Shown: piece by piece, positions 1 through 7,557 of the stretch
How positions within the stretch are numbered: the first letter of the stretch is position 1
Layout: the number at the start of each line of letters is the position of its first letter
From: Rhodospirillaceae bacterium
GTDB lineage: Bacteria > Pseudomonadota > Alphaproteobacteria > Micavibrionales > UBA2020
DNA length: 10,132 nucleotides
Direction of reading: 5' to 3'
NCBI GenBank assembly: GCA_003524565.1
Contig: DQGU01000107.1
Span: forward strand, 1 to 10,132
The notes under the pieces: generated by a model
Database searches by the model: none
Seen by the model: the letters and a program-made list of their open reading frames with translations, nothing else
Told to the model about the DNA's origin: nothing
Translations under genes and position numbers: made by a program

Positions 1-966
1 GCGCACGGCCAGATGCAGCGGCGTTTCAACGGGCGCGCCGTGTCCGTCCATGCGGTTGGTATCGGCCTTCGCGCCTGCGGTAATGATTTTTTCAACCGCC
101 GCAATGTCGTTGTTGTCACGCACCAGAATATCGAGGGCGCGAAAACCGTTATCAACCGGCGCATCGGGTTTTGCCCCGTGCGCGAGCAAAAGGTCGGTCA
201 GCGCCGCCTCGCCGCTTTTCAGCGATTGCACAAGCGGTGTGGTCGCAATCGACGGGCTGATGCGGTTGGGGTCGGCGCCCGCTTGCAAAAGCGCTTCGGT
301 CGCGGCGAAGTTTTTTTGGCGCACGGCGGTCAGCAGCGGCACGGTGGTTTCGCCCTCCGCCCCGTTCGGGTCGGCACCGCCCGCCAAAAGCGCGTGGATG
401 ACAGGCAAACATTTCGCATCGCCGGAAATGGCGAAATAAAGCGCGGAGAAGTTACTGGAACTATTGGGCGCGTTCGGGTCTGCGCCTGCGTGCAAAATGC
501 GTTCGACCGCCTGCAGCATGCCCAGCGAGGCATAGCGCGATACCAGCGGCATACCGTGGTTGTCGCGTACATTCGCCGCCGCGCCGTGGTCCAGCAGCAG
601 GCAGGCGATGGTTTCTTCTTCGGGTTTGAAGTTCGTGCCGGCATGGCGCAGGACGGACAAAAGCGATTTGCCCGTGGCCTCTTCGTACTTTGCCACATCC
701 GCGCCTGCGTGCAGGAAAATGCGCGTCATGCGCACATCGTAATTGCCAAGCGCAAGGGTAAGCGGCGTGTCTTGCGCTTCGTTCATCGCATTGACGCGTG
801 CGCCCGCGCGCAGCAGCGCCACGGCGTCATCGTGTTTGCCGTCTTTGGCGGCGGCATGCAGCGCGTCTTGTTTGATTTCGACGGCGGGGGCTTCGCGCGC
901 GGTGTTTTCGTTTGCCGCGTCCTTTGCGTTTTCGTTGAAACTGCCTTGAGCCGATTGCTGTTCCAC
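1..966 (-). CDS. Ankyrin repeat protein, 3' end outside window
   Basis: This is a protein-binding scaffold of ankyrin repeats with no enzymatic domain visible. The reading frame is open from the GTG at 966 to the left window edge (322 codons, no stop). Residues 1-32 are a polar linker rich in Asn, Ala, Gln and Glu. From about residue 33 there are eight repeats and the start of a ninth, seen as LLRAGARVN, FLHAGADV, LLLDHGAAANVRD, ILHAGADPN, LLAGGADPN, LLQAGADPN and finally ETPLHLAVR. The start is uncertain: GTG 966 has AAAGG about 10 nt upstream, and no ATG exists in this frame before an upstream stop. An ATG at 1039 (and one at 1030) lies in another frame, which would join this one if the T7 run at 1012-1018 lost one base. 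No signal peptide or membrane segment is seen. The gene lies at the downstream end of the ankyrin cluster; its partners are unknown. Confidence 0.85.
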   Translation of the reverse strand, partial: MEQQSAQGSFNENAKDAANENTAREAPAVEIKQDALHAAAKDGKHDDAVALLRAGARVNAMNEAQDTPLTLALGNYDVRMTRIFLHAGADVAKYEEATGKSLLSVLRHAGTNFKPEEETIACLLLDHGAAANVRDNHGMPLVSRYASLGMLQAVERILHAGADPNAPNSSSNFSALYFAISGDAKCLPVIHALLAGGADPNGAEGETTVPLLTAVRQKNFAATEALLQAGADPNRISPSIATTPLVQSLKSGEAALTDLLLAHGAKPDAPVDNGFRALDILVRDNNDIAAVEKIITAGAKADTNRMDGHGAPVETPLHLAVR

Positions 967-1241
967 TGCCTGCTTGCCTTTCTTTCTGTCACCGCCCGCG
1001 GCGGCGCGCGCAAAAAAACGGCGCGCCCATGGGCAGCATGAAAATGTCCAGAACGTTTAGATTTTTGACATATCGTTATCAGCGGGTCAATGCTTCAGGC
1101 CGCTTTTTATGTGCAAAAAACGCCGATGCCACCGTGCTTTATGCACGTTGCCAAGGCACGCAAGAATGAAACAGGATTATGCAACAAAAGCGGCGCAGCA
1201 AATGCAGCGCAACAGAAAAAGCGGAGAAGGTTTTTAGAAAA
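967..1241. other. Intergenic region between two ankyrin genes
   Basis: This is the longest non-coding gap in the window and is clearly less GC-rich than the genes. It contains a hairpin/T-run candidate (listed separately), a TTGACC hexamer on the minus strand at 1085-1090 without a convincing -10 partner, and the disputed 5' end of the downstream ankyrin gene (ATG codons at 1039 and 1030, T7 run at 1012-1018). A short reading frame on the plus strand over 1090-1356 has no ribosome binding site or protein-like composition, so I do not call it a gene. No tRNA-like or riboswitch-like structure was recognised. Confidence 0.5.
1115..1158 (-). terminator. Weak hairpin with following T-run
   Basis: Read on the minus strand, CGTGC-ATAAA-GCACG forms a 5-bp stem with a 5-nt loop (1133-1147). 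An outer TGCC/GGCA pairing (1127-1130 with 1155-1158) could extend it across an asymmetric internal loop. A run of six T follows at 1120-1115, but 12 nt beyond the inner stem instead of directly after it. It lies downstream of the 172-aa ankyrin gene and could end its transcript. The geometry is poor for an intrinsic terminator. Confidence 0.25.
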
Positions 1242-1760
1242 TCAGGGCGCGGCCGGCGGCGTGTCTGACGAATTGCGGCGCTTGATAACCGTCATGGGCG
1301 GCAGCACATCCACATCGCGGTCAAGTGCGGTTTCGACATTGATGGGGTTTTTCTGAAGCGCGCTCAGCCATGCGCCGCGCAGCACCTGTTTCAGCTGGTT
1401 TTCCTGCTTCACGATATTGAACGGCGTTTCGTTGAAACGGTTGCGGAGCGTAATGTCTGCGCCATGCAAAATCAGAAGCGCGCTGACGTCGGATGAAAAA
1501 CTGCTCTGGCGCACCGCGCGGTGCAGCGGCGTTTCCATGTTGTTGTCGCGCGCGTTGATGTCGGCGCCCAGTTCGACCAGAAGCTCGATGGTTTTGCTGA
1601 AACCGCGCTCCGCCGCGATGTGCATGGCGGTGCGGCCTTGCTCGTCGCGGGCGCTTAGCGATGCGCCTTCTTCAAAGTAATGGCGGACGCCGTCAAAGTC
1701 GCCATCGCGGGCCGCTTTGAGAAAGTTCGAATGTACGGAAGGGGGCTGTTTTTTCGCCAT
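1242..1760 (-). CDS. Small ankyrin repeat protein
   Basis: A 172-residue protein, the shortest of the cluster, with about four ankyrin repeats and presumably a protein-binding role. Residues 10-41 form a capping repeat (FLKAARDGDFDGV). A canonical second repeat follows with GRTAMHIAAERG and LLVELGADINARD, then a third (ETPLHRAV, LLILHGADITLRN), then a degenerate fourth starting ETPFNIVKQ. The last 35 residues or so are non-repeat, with a basic patch (VIKRRNSS) and a proline/alanine end. The ATG start is supported by GAGGA at 1770-1774, 9 nt upstream. A 107-nt gap with promoter-like elements separates it from the larger ankyrin gene upstream, so it may have its own promoter. No signal peptide or membrane segment is visible. 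Its binding partner cannot be inferred. Confidence 0.93.
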   Translation of the reverse strand: MAKKQPPSVHSNFLKAARDGDFDGVRHYFEEGASLSARDEQGRTAMHIAAERGFSKTIELLVELGADINARDNNMETPLHRAVRQSSFSSDVSALLILHGADITLRNRFNETPFNIVKQENQLKQVLRGAWLSALQKNPINVETALDRDVDVLPPMTVIKRRNSSDTPPAAP

Positions 1761-1798
1761 AGGCGGTCGTCCTCATTCGCTCTGTCCGGTGTTGCGCT

Positions 1799-1827
1799 AT
1801 ACTACAGGCGATTCCGGATTATGTCCA
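1799..1827 (-). promoter_or_regulatory. Possible sigma-70-type promoter for the small ankyrin gene
   Basis: On the minus strand, TGGACA (1827-1822) is followed after 17 nt by TAGTAT (1804-1799); an overlapping TATAGC lies at 1801-1796. The -35 matches the consensus at five of six positions and the -10 at four of six. It would start transcription some 30 nt before the ATG at 1760, leaving room for the GAGGA ribosome binding site. Called by eye. Confidence 0.4.
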
Positions 1828-1844
1828 TGAAAGCTTTGTGTTTT

Positions 1845-1850
1845 ATTATA
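1845..1850 (-). promoter_or_regulatory. Perfect TATAAT box in AT-rich gap
   Basis: An exact TATAAT on the minus strand sits in a locally AT-rich stretch just after the stop of the 590-aa ankyrin gene. The -35 region 16-18 nt upstream is poor (TTATTA-like). It could be a second promoter for the small ankyrin gene or a chance match in AT-rich spacer DNA. Confidence 0.3.
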
Positions 1851-1867
1851 TTCCAGCTGTTTAAGGC

Positions 1868-3640
1868 TTAATAATAGCCCCAGGGCGGCCGCGGCGGCTT
1901 CGGGCTATAGGGTTTGGCCGATTTTTTCAGCTGGTGCTGGCGGAACAGCTCCGTCACCACGGTTTTGCGCTGGCTATGCGCCATGTCATAGGGATTCGTG
2001 CCGTAATGGTCGTCGGCCAGCGGGTCGGCGCCTTTTTCCAGCATTTTGCGCACCAAATCCGCGCTGGCATTGTGCGACTGCAGCAAATGCCACAGCGGCG
2101 TGCGCCCCATGTTGTCCTGCGTATTCGGATTCGCGCCTTTTTCCAGCAACTTTTGCGCTTCACGCTCCAGCCCCATGCTGCAGGCCAGATGCAGCGGCGT
2201 GACCTTGGAATAACTGCCCGCAGCATTCACATCCGCGCCCTTGTCAATCAGGGTATTGATAAGCGCCAGCTGGCGCAGTTGCAGCGCGGCGTGCAGCGGG
2301 GTCAGGCCCTGGTTGTCTTGCACCTTCGGGTCTGCGCCGCGTTTCAAAAGAATCTCGGCCAGCGGCACATTGCGCTCCTGCAGCGCGGCCATCAGGGCAC
2401 TTCTGCCCCAGCCGCTTTTGGCGTTTACATCGGCACCGCCGTCTATCATCGCCTCCACCAGCTTTGCGGGCGTGGTATTGGTGCAGTAATGCAAAACCGT
2501 CTGGCCGTTCTTGTCTTTCAGCGCGGGGTTCGCGCCGCCCTCCAAAAGCAGGCTGACAAGCGCGTTATCGCCGCGCGCGGCCGCGGCCATCAGCGGCGTC
2601 TGCCCATCGTCGTTGGGCGTATTCACATCGGCGCCCGCATCCATCAGATGCTGCAATATGCGCTCCCCGCGCTTGTTTTGTATCGCCAGCACCAGCGGCG
2701 TTGTTTTCGCGCCGTCCGCTTTTTTGCCGACGTCCGCGCCTGCGTCAATCAGCAGCCGCACCAGCTTCGCATTGCCGCTCATGACCGCTTCGCAAAGGGG
2801 GGTAAACCCTGCGCGGTCGGTGACGTTCACATCGGCACCCGCGTCAATCATGGCACGCGCCAGTTTTTCGCTGCCGGATTTGAGCGTCGCATGCAGCGGC
2901 GTGCGGCCATCCAGATTGACGGCGTTCACCATCTGCGCCGCTTCGGTTTTCAGCAGGAACAGGGCGACTTCAGGGTCGGCGCGCATCGCGGCCAGATGCA
3001 GGGCGGTATCGCCGTTCTGGTTCGCGCTTAGAACCGCAACACGCTCGAACATAATCGTTTGCACGACATCGACGCCGTTGCTCTCCGCCGCCAGATGCAG
3101 CGGCTGTGCATATTTTTTGTCCGGACTATTGGGGTTTTCGGTGTGTTTCAAAAGTTTTTTGACAACGCCGTTTTGCGCCGATACGGCGGCGTGGTGCAGC
3201 GGCAGGCGGCCGGTGCTGTCGGGGATATTCGCATCAGCCCCTGCTTTGATAAGCGCGCCGATGATGCGCAGCGGCTGCGGCGCGTCCAGTGCGTCTTGCA
3301 GCGGCGTGCGCAGGTTTTTGTCGCGCGGGTTCATTTGCGCGTTGTATCCGGCCAGAAGCGAAATCATTTCCAGCTGGCCAAGGCGCGCGGCGTAATGCAG
3401 CGCGGTTTTGCCTTCTTTATTCGTTTTATTGATACTGGCGCCCGATTGCAAAAGACGTTCCGCCTGCGCGGTATCGCCCGACAGCACGGCATCCATCAAA
3501 CGGGTGCGGCCGCTGGCGGCATCGGTGATTTTATCCGGCTCCTTCAGGAACCGGCCGTTGAAGGCGGCGCTCGGCGCCTTGATATCCGCGCCGCGTGCGG
3601 CGGCGGGCGGTTTCGGGGCAGTCTGTTTTTTCTTTTTCAC
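1868..3640 (-). CDS. Large ankyrin repeat protein, about 16 repeats
   Basis: A 590-residue protein made of about 16 consecutive ankyrin repeats (residues ~43-575), the longest array in the window; it should fold into a long curved solenoid for protein binding. Clear repeats include GKTALHYAARLGQ, GDTALHLAAMRAD, GRTPLHATLKSG, GFTPLCEAVMSGN, GQTPLMAAAARGD, GLTPLHAALQ and VTPLHLACSMG, mostly closed by GADVN- or GANPN-type loops. Repeats 3-6 and 11 depart most from consensus. The N-terminus is lysine-rich (MKKKKQTAPKPP) and may be disordered; the C-terminus is basic and proline-rich, ending PKPPRPPWGYY. The start is GTG at 3640 with AAGGGA 7 nt upstream (3653-3648). It follows the previous ankyrin gene after 68 nt, so is probably co-transcribed. 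No enzymatic domain, signal peptide or membrane helix is visible. Confidence 0.95.
   Translation of the reverse strand: MKKKKQTAPKPPAAARGADIKAPSAAFNGRFLKEPDKITDAASGRTRLMDAVLSGDTAQAERLLQSGASINKTNKEGKTALHYAARLGQLEMISLLAGYNAQMNPRDKNLRTPLQDALDAPQPLRIIGALIKAGADANIPDSTGRLPLHHAAVSAQNGVVKKLLKHTENPNSPDKKYAQPLHLAAESNGVDVVQTIMFERVAVLSANQNGDTALHLAAMRADPEVALFLLKTEAAQMVNAVNLDGRTPLHATLKSGSEKLARAMIDAGADVNVTDRAGFTPLCEAVMSGNAKLVRLLIDAGADVGKKADGAKTTPLVLAIQNKRGERILQHLMDAGADVNTPNDDGQTPLMAAAARGDNALVSLLLEGGANPALKDKNGQTVLHYCTNTTPAKLVEAMIDGGADVNAKSGWGRSALMAALQERNVPLAEILLKRGADPKVQDNQGLTPLHAALQLRQLALINTLIDKGADVNAAGSYSKVTPLHLACSMGLEREAQKLLEKGANPNTQDNMGRTPLWHLLQSHNASADLVRKMLEKGADPLADDHYGTNPYDMAHSQRKTVVTELFRQHQLKKSAKPYSPKPPRPPWGYY
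2987..3007. repeat. 21-nt DNA block shared with a second ankyrin gene
   Basis: Positions 2987-3007 are identical to 4171-4191 in the neighbouring ankyrin gene, and a shorter match to the same block lies near 5909-5926 in a third. All encode the TALHLAA-type core of an ankyrin repeat (minus strand). Part of the identity is forced by the conserved protein motif, but the codons are the same too. Confidence 0.7.
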
Positions 3641-3647
3641 GTCGTCG

Positions 3648-3653
3648 TCCCTT
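3648..3653 (-). promoter_or_regulatory. Ribosome binding site supporting GTG start at 3640
   Basis: AAGGGA on the minus strand, 7 nt before the GTG. It is the only well-placed Shine-Dalgarno motif there and supports the non-ATG start. Confidence 0.65.
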
Positions 3654-3708
3654 TTTTGTGGACACCCTTTATTACCCGCCGGCGTGAAAAATTATTTGGG
3701 CATATCGA

Positions 3709-4800
3709 TTAGGGGCCGTGCCTTCTGCGCGCGTCCCTGTATTGTCCTTCGAATTTCTGTGCCATGGCTTTTTTCTCCGCCTCTTGCAGCATCGTTTTCG
3801 GCTGCGGCGCGGAAAAACCCATCATGGGGTCGTACTGGCTGCGGTTTGTGCCCGGATGGTCTTCGGCAATCTTCGCGGCAGTGCGGTTGAAACGGTCGCA
3901 CAGCAAAACATCCGCCCCCGCCTTGAGCAGCAGCGCGGCGGCATCGCCATGCCCTTTGCGCGCAGCAATCATCAGCGCAGATTCGTTATTGTCCTGCGCG
4001 TTTTGCACATCCAGCTGCGCACCTGCGGCAATCAGTTTGGTGGCCATGCGGGTGTTGTTGGCCTCAATCGCCAGCATCAGCGGCGTGCGTCCTTTGCCGT
4101 CGCGCACATTCACATCCGCCCCCAGCGCCAAAAGCACATCCATGACAGATACGCGGTGGTCGTTGTGAGCCGCGGCCAGATGCAGGGCGGTTTGCCCGCT
4201 TGCGCCTGCCGCGTTCACATCCGCGCCCAGCCGCGCGAGCGTTTGTATCACGCCCGCCGCATCGTTTTGCGCCGCCTGCATCAACGGCGTCATGCCGTTT
4301 GTATCCGACGCGCGGTTCAAATCCGCGCCCGCGCGCGCCAGAAGCGGGATAAGGTCATAATGATATTTTTGCACAGCCAGCACGAGGGCTGGGGTTTTTT
4401 CAACCTCGCTGCGCGTATCGATGCCGGGGCTGTTGACCAGCGCCGCGCCGCCGCCGCGCAAAACAGCATCCAGAATGTCGCCCCGCCCGCGCAAAATGGC
4501 GGCGGTGACGGCGTTATAGGTTTTGCCGTTTACGTTATAGCTTGTGCGCGCGCCGCGTTTCAAAAGCGCGGCAACCGTTTCGCTATCGCCGTATTCAATG
4601 GCATAGCGCAGCGGCGAATAACCGTCGGTATTCACGGTATTGACGTCGGCCTTCAGCCTGTCGATGGCGTCGATAGCGCGGGCGGCATAGCCGCTCTGGC
4701 GGCAAACGGCATGAAGATAGCGGTTGCCCGATGTATCAAGCGCCTGATTGACAGTCGCGCGCGAAGGGGGGTCAAGGCGTTCAATGCTTGGCGGCAGCAA
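3709..4800 (-). CDS. Ankyrin repeat protein with TTG start
   Basis: A protein of 363 residues from the start chosen here, with about nine ankyrin repeats (residues ~26-325). Good repeats include GYSPLRYAIEYGD, GMTPLMQAAQND, GQTALHLAAAHND, GRTPLMLAIEANN and ESALMIAARKGH, with GADLN/GADVN loop ends; repeat 3 carries a longer loop. The tail of about 35 residues is charged (MLQEAEKKAMAQKFEGQYRD, then ARRRHGP) and could be a short helix. Start choice: the frame stays open to a TTG at 4926, but that would overlap the upstream gene by 44 nt, lacks a ribosome binding site and adds a segment unlike ankyrin. TTG 4800 follows AGAAAGGA at 8-nt spacing, and the protein then begins LPPSIERLDPP. The gap to the upstream ankyrin gene is 82 nt, compatible with one operon. 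No membrane or export signal is visible. Confidence 0.9.
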   Translation of the reverse strand: MLPPSIERLDPPSRATVNQALDTSGNRYLHAVCRQSGYAARAIDAIDRLKADVNTVNTDGYSPLRYAIEYGDSETVAALLKRGARTSYNVNGKTYNAVTAAILRGRGDILDAVLRGGGAALVNSPGIDTRSEVEKTPALVLAVQKYHYDLIPLLARAGADLNRASDTNGMTPLMQAAQNDAAGVIQTLARLGADVNAAGASGQTALHLAAAHNDHRVSVMDVLLALGADVNVRDGKGRTPLMLAIEANNTRMATKLIAAGAQLDVQNAQDNNESALMIAARKGHGDAAALLLKAGADVLLCDRFNRTAAKIAEDHPGTNRSQYDPMMGFSAPQPKTMLQEAEKKAMAQKFEGQYRDARRRHGP

Positions 4801-4808
4801 CGGGCTTG

Positions 4809-4816
4809 TCCTTTCT
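4809..4816 (-). promoter_or_regulatory. Strong ribosome binding site that fixes the TTG start
   Basis: AGAAAGGA on the minus strand, 8 nt before TTG 4800. It is the only strong Shine-Dalgarno motif between the end of the preceding gene and the first ankyrin repeat of this one, so it decides the start in favour of 4800 over the TTG at 4926. Confidence 0.65.
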
Positions 4817-4882
4817 TCACATGTATCGGGCTTGGCATGCCTGTCATAACGCGCAGGGCGCGATACCAGACTACGGCAAGCA

Positions 4883-6145
4883 TTATGGCTGATATCCGCC
4901 GCCGTTAGAAGGCGGTTTTTTGTCAAAACGCCGCGGCAGACCGCTGCGCGGGCGGCGGCTTTGCAAATTAAAGCGTTTTTTCAGACGCCCATTTTCCAAT
5001 ACAGGGCGGCCGCCTTTGCGCCATTCATCCTGCGCGCGCAAAACGATGGCGCGGGTGGTTTCCTGCACGGGTGCCTGGCACAAAAGGTCGGGTGTGCGCC
5101 CGCGCTGGTCTTTCAAAAGCGGGTCTGCCCCCTGCGCCACCAGTGTTTTCACGACGTCGCGGCGGTTGTGGTGCGCCGCGATATGCAGCGGCGTCTGCCC
5201 GATGCGGTCGGGCGCGTTGATGTCCGCCCCGTGGTCGAGCAGGATAAGAATGGTATCGACGGTGTAATGATGCGCGGCGAAATGCAGCGCGGTTTCGCGG
5301 TAATGGCTGAGGCGCGTGACATCCGCGCCCTTGTCGAGCAGCAATTTCATCGCCTCCGGAAAATCGGCCTTGGCGGCAATCATCAGCGGCGTTTCGCCCC
5401 ACAGGTTTGCGGCCTTGTCGCCGTCCGCACCGTTTTTGAGCAAAAGCTTTATCATCGGCAAAGCCTCCGCCCGCGTCTTGCGGTGCAAAAGCAGCCAGTG
5501 CAGCGGCGTGTGCCCTTCGCTGTCGCGTTTGTTGACGTCGATGCCGTGGTCGATAAAACGCTGCACAACCGCGCCGTGCCCTTCGCGCAGGGCAAGGCGG
5601 AAGGCGTCGGCATGCGTGCGCCCGACCGCGCAAACGTCGTTCATGCGCGCATGTTCGCCATGACGCAGAAAAATATCTATCATCGCGGGGTTTTCGCATT
5701 TGGCGGCCAGATGCCACGCGTTCATGCCGTCTTTGTCGGCCGGATTTTTCAGCGTCGGGTCAGCGCCGCACGCCAGCAAAAAAACGGCGGCATCCACATG
5801 CCCGTGCGCAATGGCCAGCATCAGCGGGGTTTCCCCTGCATGCGTGCGTGTATCAATATTTTTTTGTGTCGCCAGTATCAGGCGGCAAATATCTGCCTGC
5901 CCGTGCTGCGCGGCCAGATGCAGGGGGCTGCGGCCAAGCGGGTCTTGCGTCTTCGCGCTGGCGCCTGCGGCCATCAGCGCGGGCACGGCGGCATAAAGAC
6001 CGGATTCAATCGCATCATGCAAAAGGCTGCGGCCTTTGTCGTCGATATCGTCGGCGAAGTTGGAAAGAACGGGGTTGTCGAGCGCCTCTTTCAGCGCTGT
6101 TTCATCGCCGGCGGCGATAAGGCTGCGCAGATAGGCGCCGCTCAC
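4883..6145 (-). CDS. Ankyrin repeat protein with strongly basic tail
   Basis: A 420-residue protein with about eleven ankyrin repeats (residues 1-375), expected to bind proteins. Repeats begin almost at the N-terminus (AYLRSLIAAGDETALKEAL as capping helices), followed by GRSLLHDAIESG, GRSPLHLAAQHGQ, GETPLMLAIAHGH, GHTPLHWLLLH, GETPLMIAAKAD, RETALHFAAHHY and GQTPLHIAAHHN. The final 46 residues contain 14 Arg/Lys, plus glycine and proline, and end NGGGYQP; this part is probably disordered and could bind nucleic acid or membrane, or act in secretion (inference). The start is GTG 6145, whose last bases overlap the TGA of the upstream ankyrin gene (GTGA), with GGAG 8 nt upstream (6157-6154), so translation of the two is probably coupled. 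No signal peptide or membrane segment is visible. Confidence 0.94.
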   Translation of the reverse strand: MSGAYLRSLIAAGDETALKEALDNPVLSNFADDIDDKGRSLLHDAIESGLYAAVPALMAAGASAKTQDPLGRSPLHLAAQHGQADICRLILATQKNIDTRTHAGETPLMLAIAHGHVDAAVFLLACGADPTLKNPADKDGMNAWHLAAKCENPAMIDIFLRHGEHARMNDVCAVGRTHADAFRLALREGHGAVVQRFIDHGIDVNKRDSEGHTPLHWLLLHRKTRAEALPMIKLLLKNGADGDKAANLWGETPLMIAAKADFPEAMKLLLDKGADVTRLSHYRETALHFAAHHYTVDTILILLDHGADINAPDRIGQTPLHIAAHHNRRDVVKTLVAQGADPLLKDQRGRTPDLLCQAPVQETTRAIVLRAQDEWRKGGRPVLENGRLKKRFNLQSRRPRSGLPRRFDKKPPSNGGGYQP

Positions 6146-7557
6146 AAATCATACTCCGCGCCGCGGGGTTTTTGTTTGCGCCGCGCGCGCGTTTGCGGGG
6201 CGAGTTTTTCTTCAATCATCGCCACAATCGTATGCGCGTTTGCCGCGCCTGCGTATTCGTTCACCACGTTGTCGCGCGCATAGGACAGCGCCGATTTGCC
6301 CCGCGCATCGAACAGCATCGGGTTCGCGCCCGCATCCAAGAGGCGGCGCACTGTATGCGGGTTGTCGTCTTTGGCGGCGGCAATCAGGGGCGTCGATGCG
6401 TCTTTCATGTGCCGCGCATCGGGGCTCGCGCCCGCTTGCAGCAGCGCATCCAGTGCGCGCGGGTTTTTCAGTGCGTGGAAAACCGCGTTCATGCCGTCGT
6501 TGTCGCAGAGGTCTTTGTTGACCGGATGCGCCAAAAGCGCGTTCAAGGCGCCAAGACGGTCAATGTTTGCCGCCGCCGCCATCAGGGGGGTGCGGCCTGT
6601 TGCGGGCTCCGCGATGTCGGGGTCGGCACCGCGCGCCAGCAACAGCGAAATGATTTTTTCGCGCACGGCATCGTCGCGCAGCTCCGGCGTTGTCACGGCG
6701 AAATAAAGCGGCGTGCCGTGCGCGTTTTGATGGTTGATGTCCGCGCCGCTTTTGGTCAAAAGCCCGACCAGTTCGGCATCGCCGCGGCGGATGGCGGCTT
6801 GCAGCGGCGAGACACCCTCGGCGTCTTCCGCGTTCAGCTGGGTGCCGCGCGCGATGATTTTGCGGGCAATCGCGCCCTGTCCGCGCTCTATCGCCAGTTG
6901 AAAGGCGGTGCGGCGTTTTTCATCGGTCTTTGCGTAAAGCTCGTTCATTTTCGCGATGACCTGCGGGTCGTCCAGCAGCACATCGGCGACATCGGCCTGC
7001 GCGCGCATAATCGAAATCAAAAGCGGGGTAGAGCCGTTATTGGTGGTGTCGTTGGCGCCTGCGCCCGCTTTCAAAAGCGCGCCGACCAGCTGCGGTTTCC
7101 CCTTTTCACAGGCGCGGTGCAGCAGGTTCCAGCCATCGGTGCTGTTGCCGGGCAGATAGCCGCCGTGGCGCGCCAGAAGCTCGGTCATTTCCGCTTTGCC
7201 GAAATTCACGGCGTCGTTGAGCGGCAGCTCGTCCGGTTTGTCTTTTTTGCCTATGCGCGGGTTTGCCTTGTGTTCCAGCAAAAGCGCGGCCATGTCGGCA
7301 AGGTTTGCGCGCGCGCAGATATGCAGCGCCGTATCGCCGTCCTTGTTGTGCTGGTTGGGGTCGAAGCCCGCCTCCAGCGCCGCTTTCACTTCGTCGAATT
7401 TGCGGGATTTCACGGCGCGGAAAAATTTATCCGTGTCGGTCGGTTTGCGCGTCGGGTCGATGTTCGCCATTTTGCCGAACATATCCGATACCCGCCCGAA
7501 GATTTTATCAATCGGGTCGCCGTCGTCCGGGCTGTTGGGCTGGTTGTCGTTGCTCAT
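6142..7557 (-). CDS. Ankyrin repeat protein with acidic N-terminal leader
   Basis: A 471-residue protein from ATG 7557. Residues 1-43 are a polar, acidic-leaning leader (NQPNSPDDGDPIDKIFGRV). About twelve ankyrin repeats follow from residue 44 (FFRAVKSRKFDEV), including GDTALHICARAN, GWNLLHRACEKG, GVSPLQAAIRRGD, GRTPLMAAAAN and STPLIAAAKDDN, with loop ends such as GADINHQN and GADPDIAE. Several repeats have longer loops than the 33-residue norm (for example DDPQVIAKMNELYAKTDEK). The tail is basic (TRARRKQKPRGAEYDL). Start: the frame is open to GTG 7614, which would add an arginine-rich stretch without a ribosome binding site and would lie only about 12 nt after the predicted transcription start. 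ATG 7557 has only a weak GGCAGG nearby, so the start is not certain. The gene lies first behind a good promoter-like sequence and ends in a GTGA overlap with the next ankyrin gene. Confidence 0.92.
   Translation of the reverse strand: MSNDNQPNSPDDGDPIDKIFGRVSDMFGKMANIDPTRKPTDTDKFFRAVKSRKFDEVKAALEAGFDPNQHNKDGDTALHICARANLADMAALLLEHKANPRIGKKDKPDELPLNDAVNFGKAEMTELLARHGGYLPGNSTDGWNLLHRACEKGKPQLVGALLKAGAGANDTTNNGSTPLLISIMRAQADVADVLLDDPQVIAKMNELYAKTDEKRRTAFQLAIERGQGAIARKIIARGTQLNAEDAEGVSPLQAAIRRGDAELVGLLTKSGADINHQNAHGTPLYFAVTTPELRDDAVREKIISLLLARGADPDIAEPATGRTPLMAAAANIDRLGALNALLAHPVNKDLCDNDGMNAVFHALKNPRALDALLQAGASPDARHMKDASTPLIAAAKDDNPHTVRRLLDAGANPMLFDARGKSALSYARDNVVNEYAGAANAHTIVAMIEEKLAPQTRARRKQKPRGAEYDL

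Noticed and set aside
1196..1213. Imperfect hairpin (GCGC stem with a mismatch, ATTT loop) after the 172-aa gene as a terminator.
   Set aside because: The stem is interrupted and the following CGCTTTTG tract is too short to support a call.
3641..3708. CGCCGGCG palindrome with a nearby AT-rich tract in the gap between two ankyrin genes, as a promoter or operator.
   Set aside because: No -35/-10 pair with acceptable spacing was found, and an 8-nt palindrome is easily chance in GC-rich DNA.
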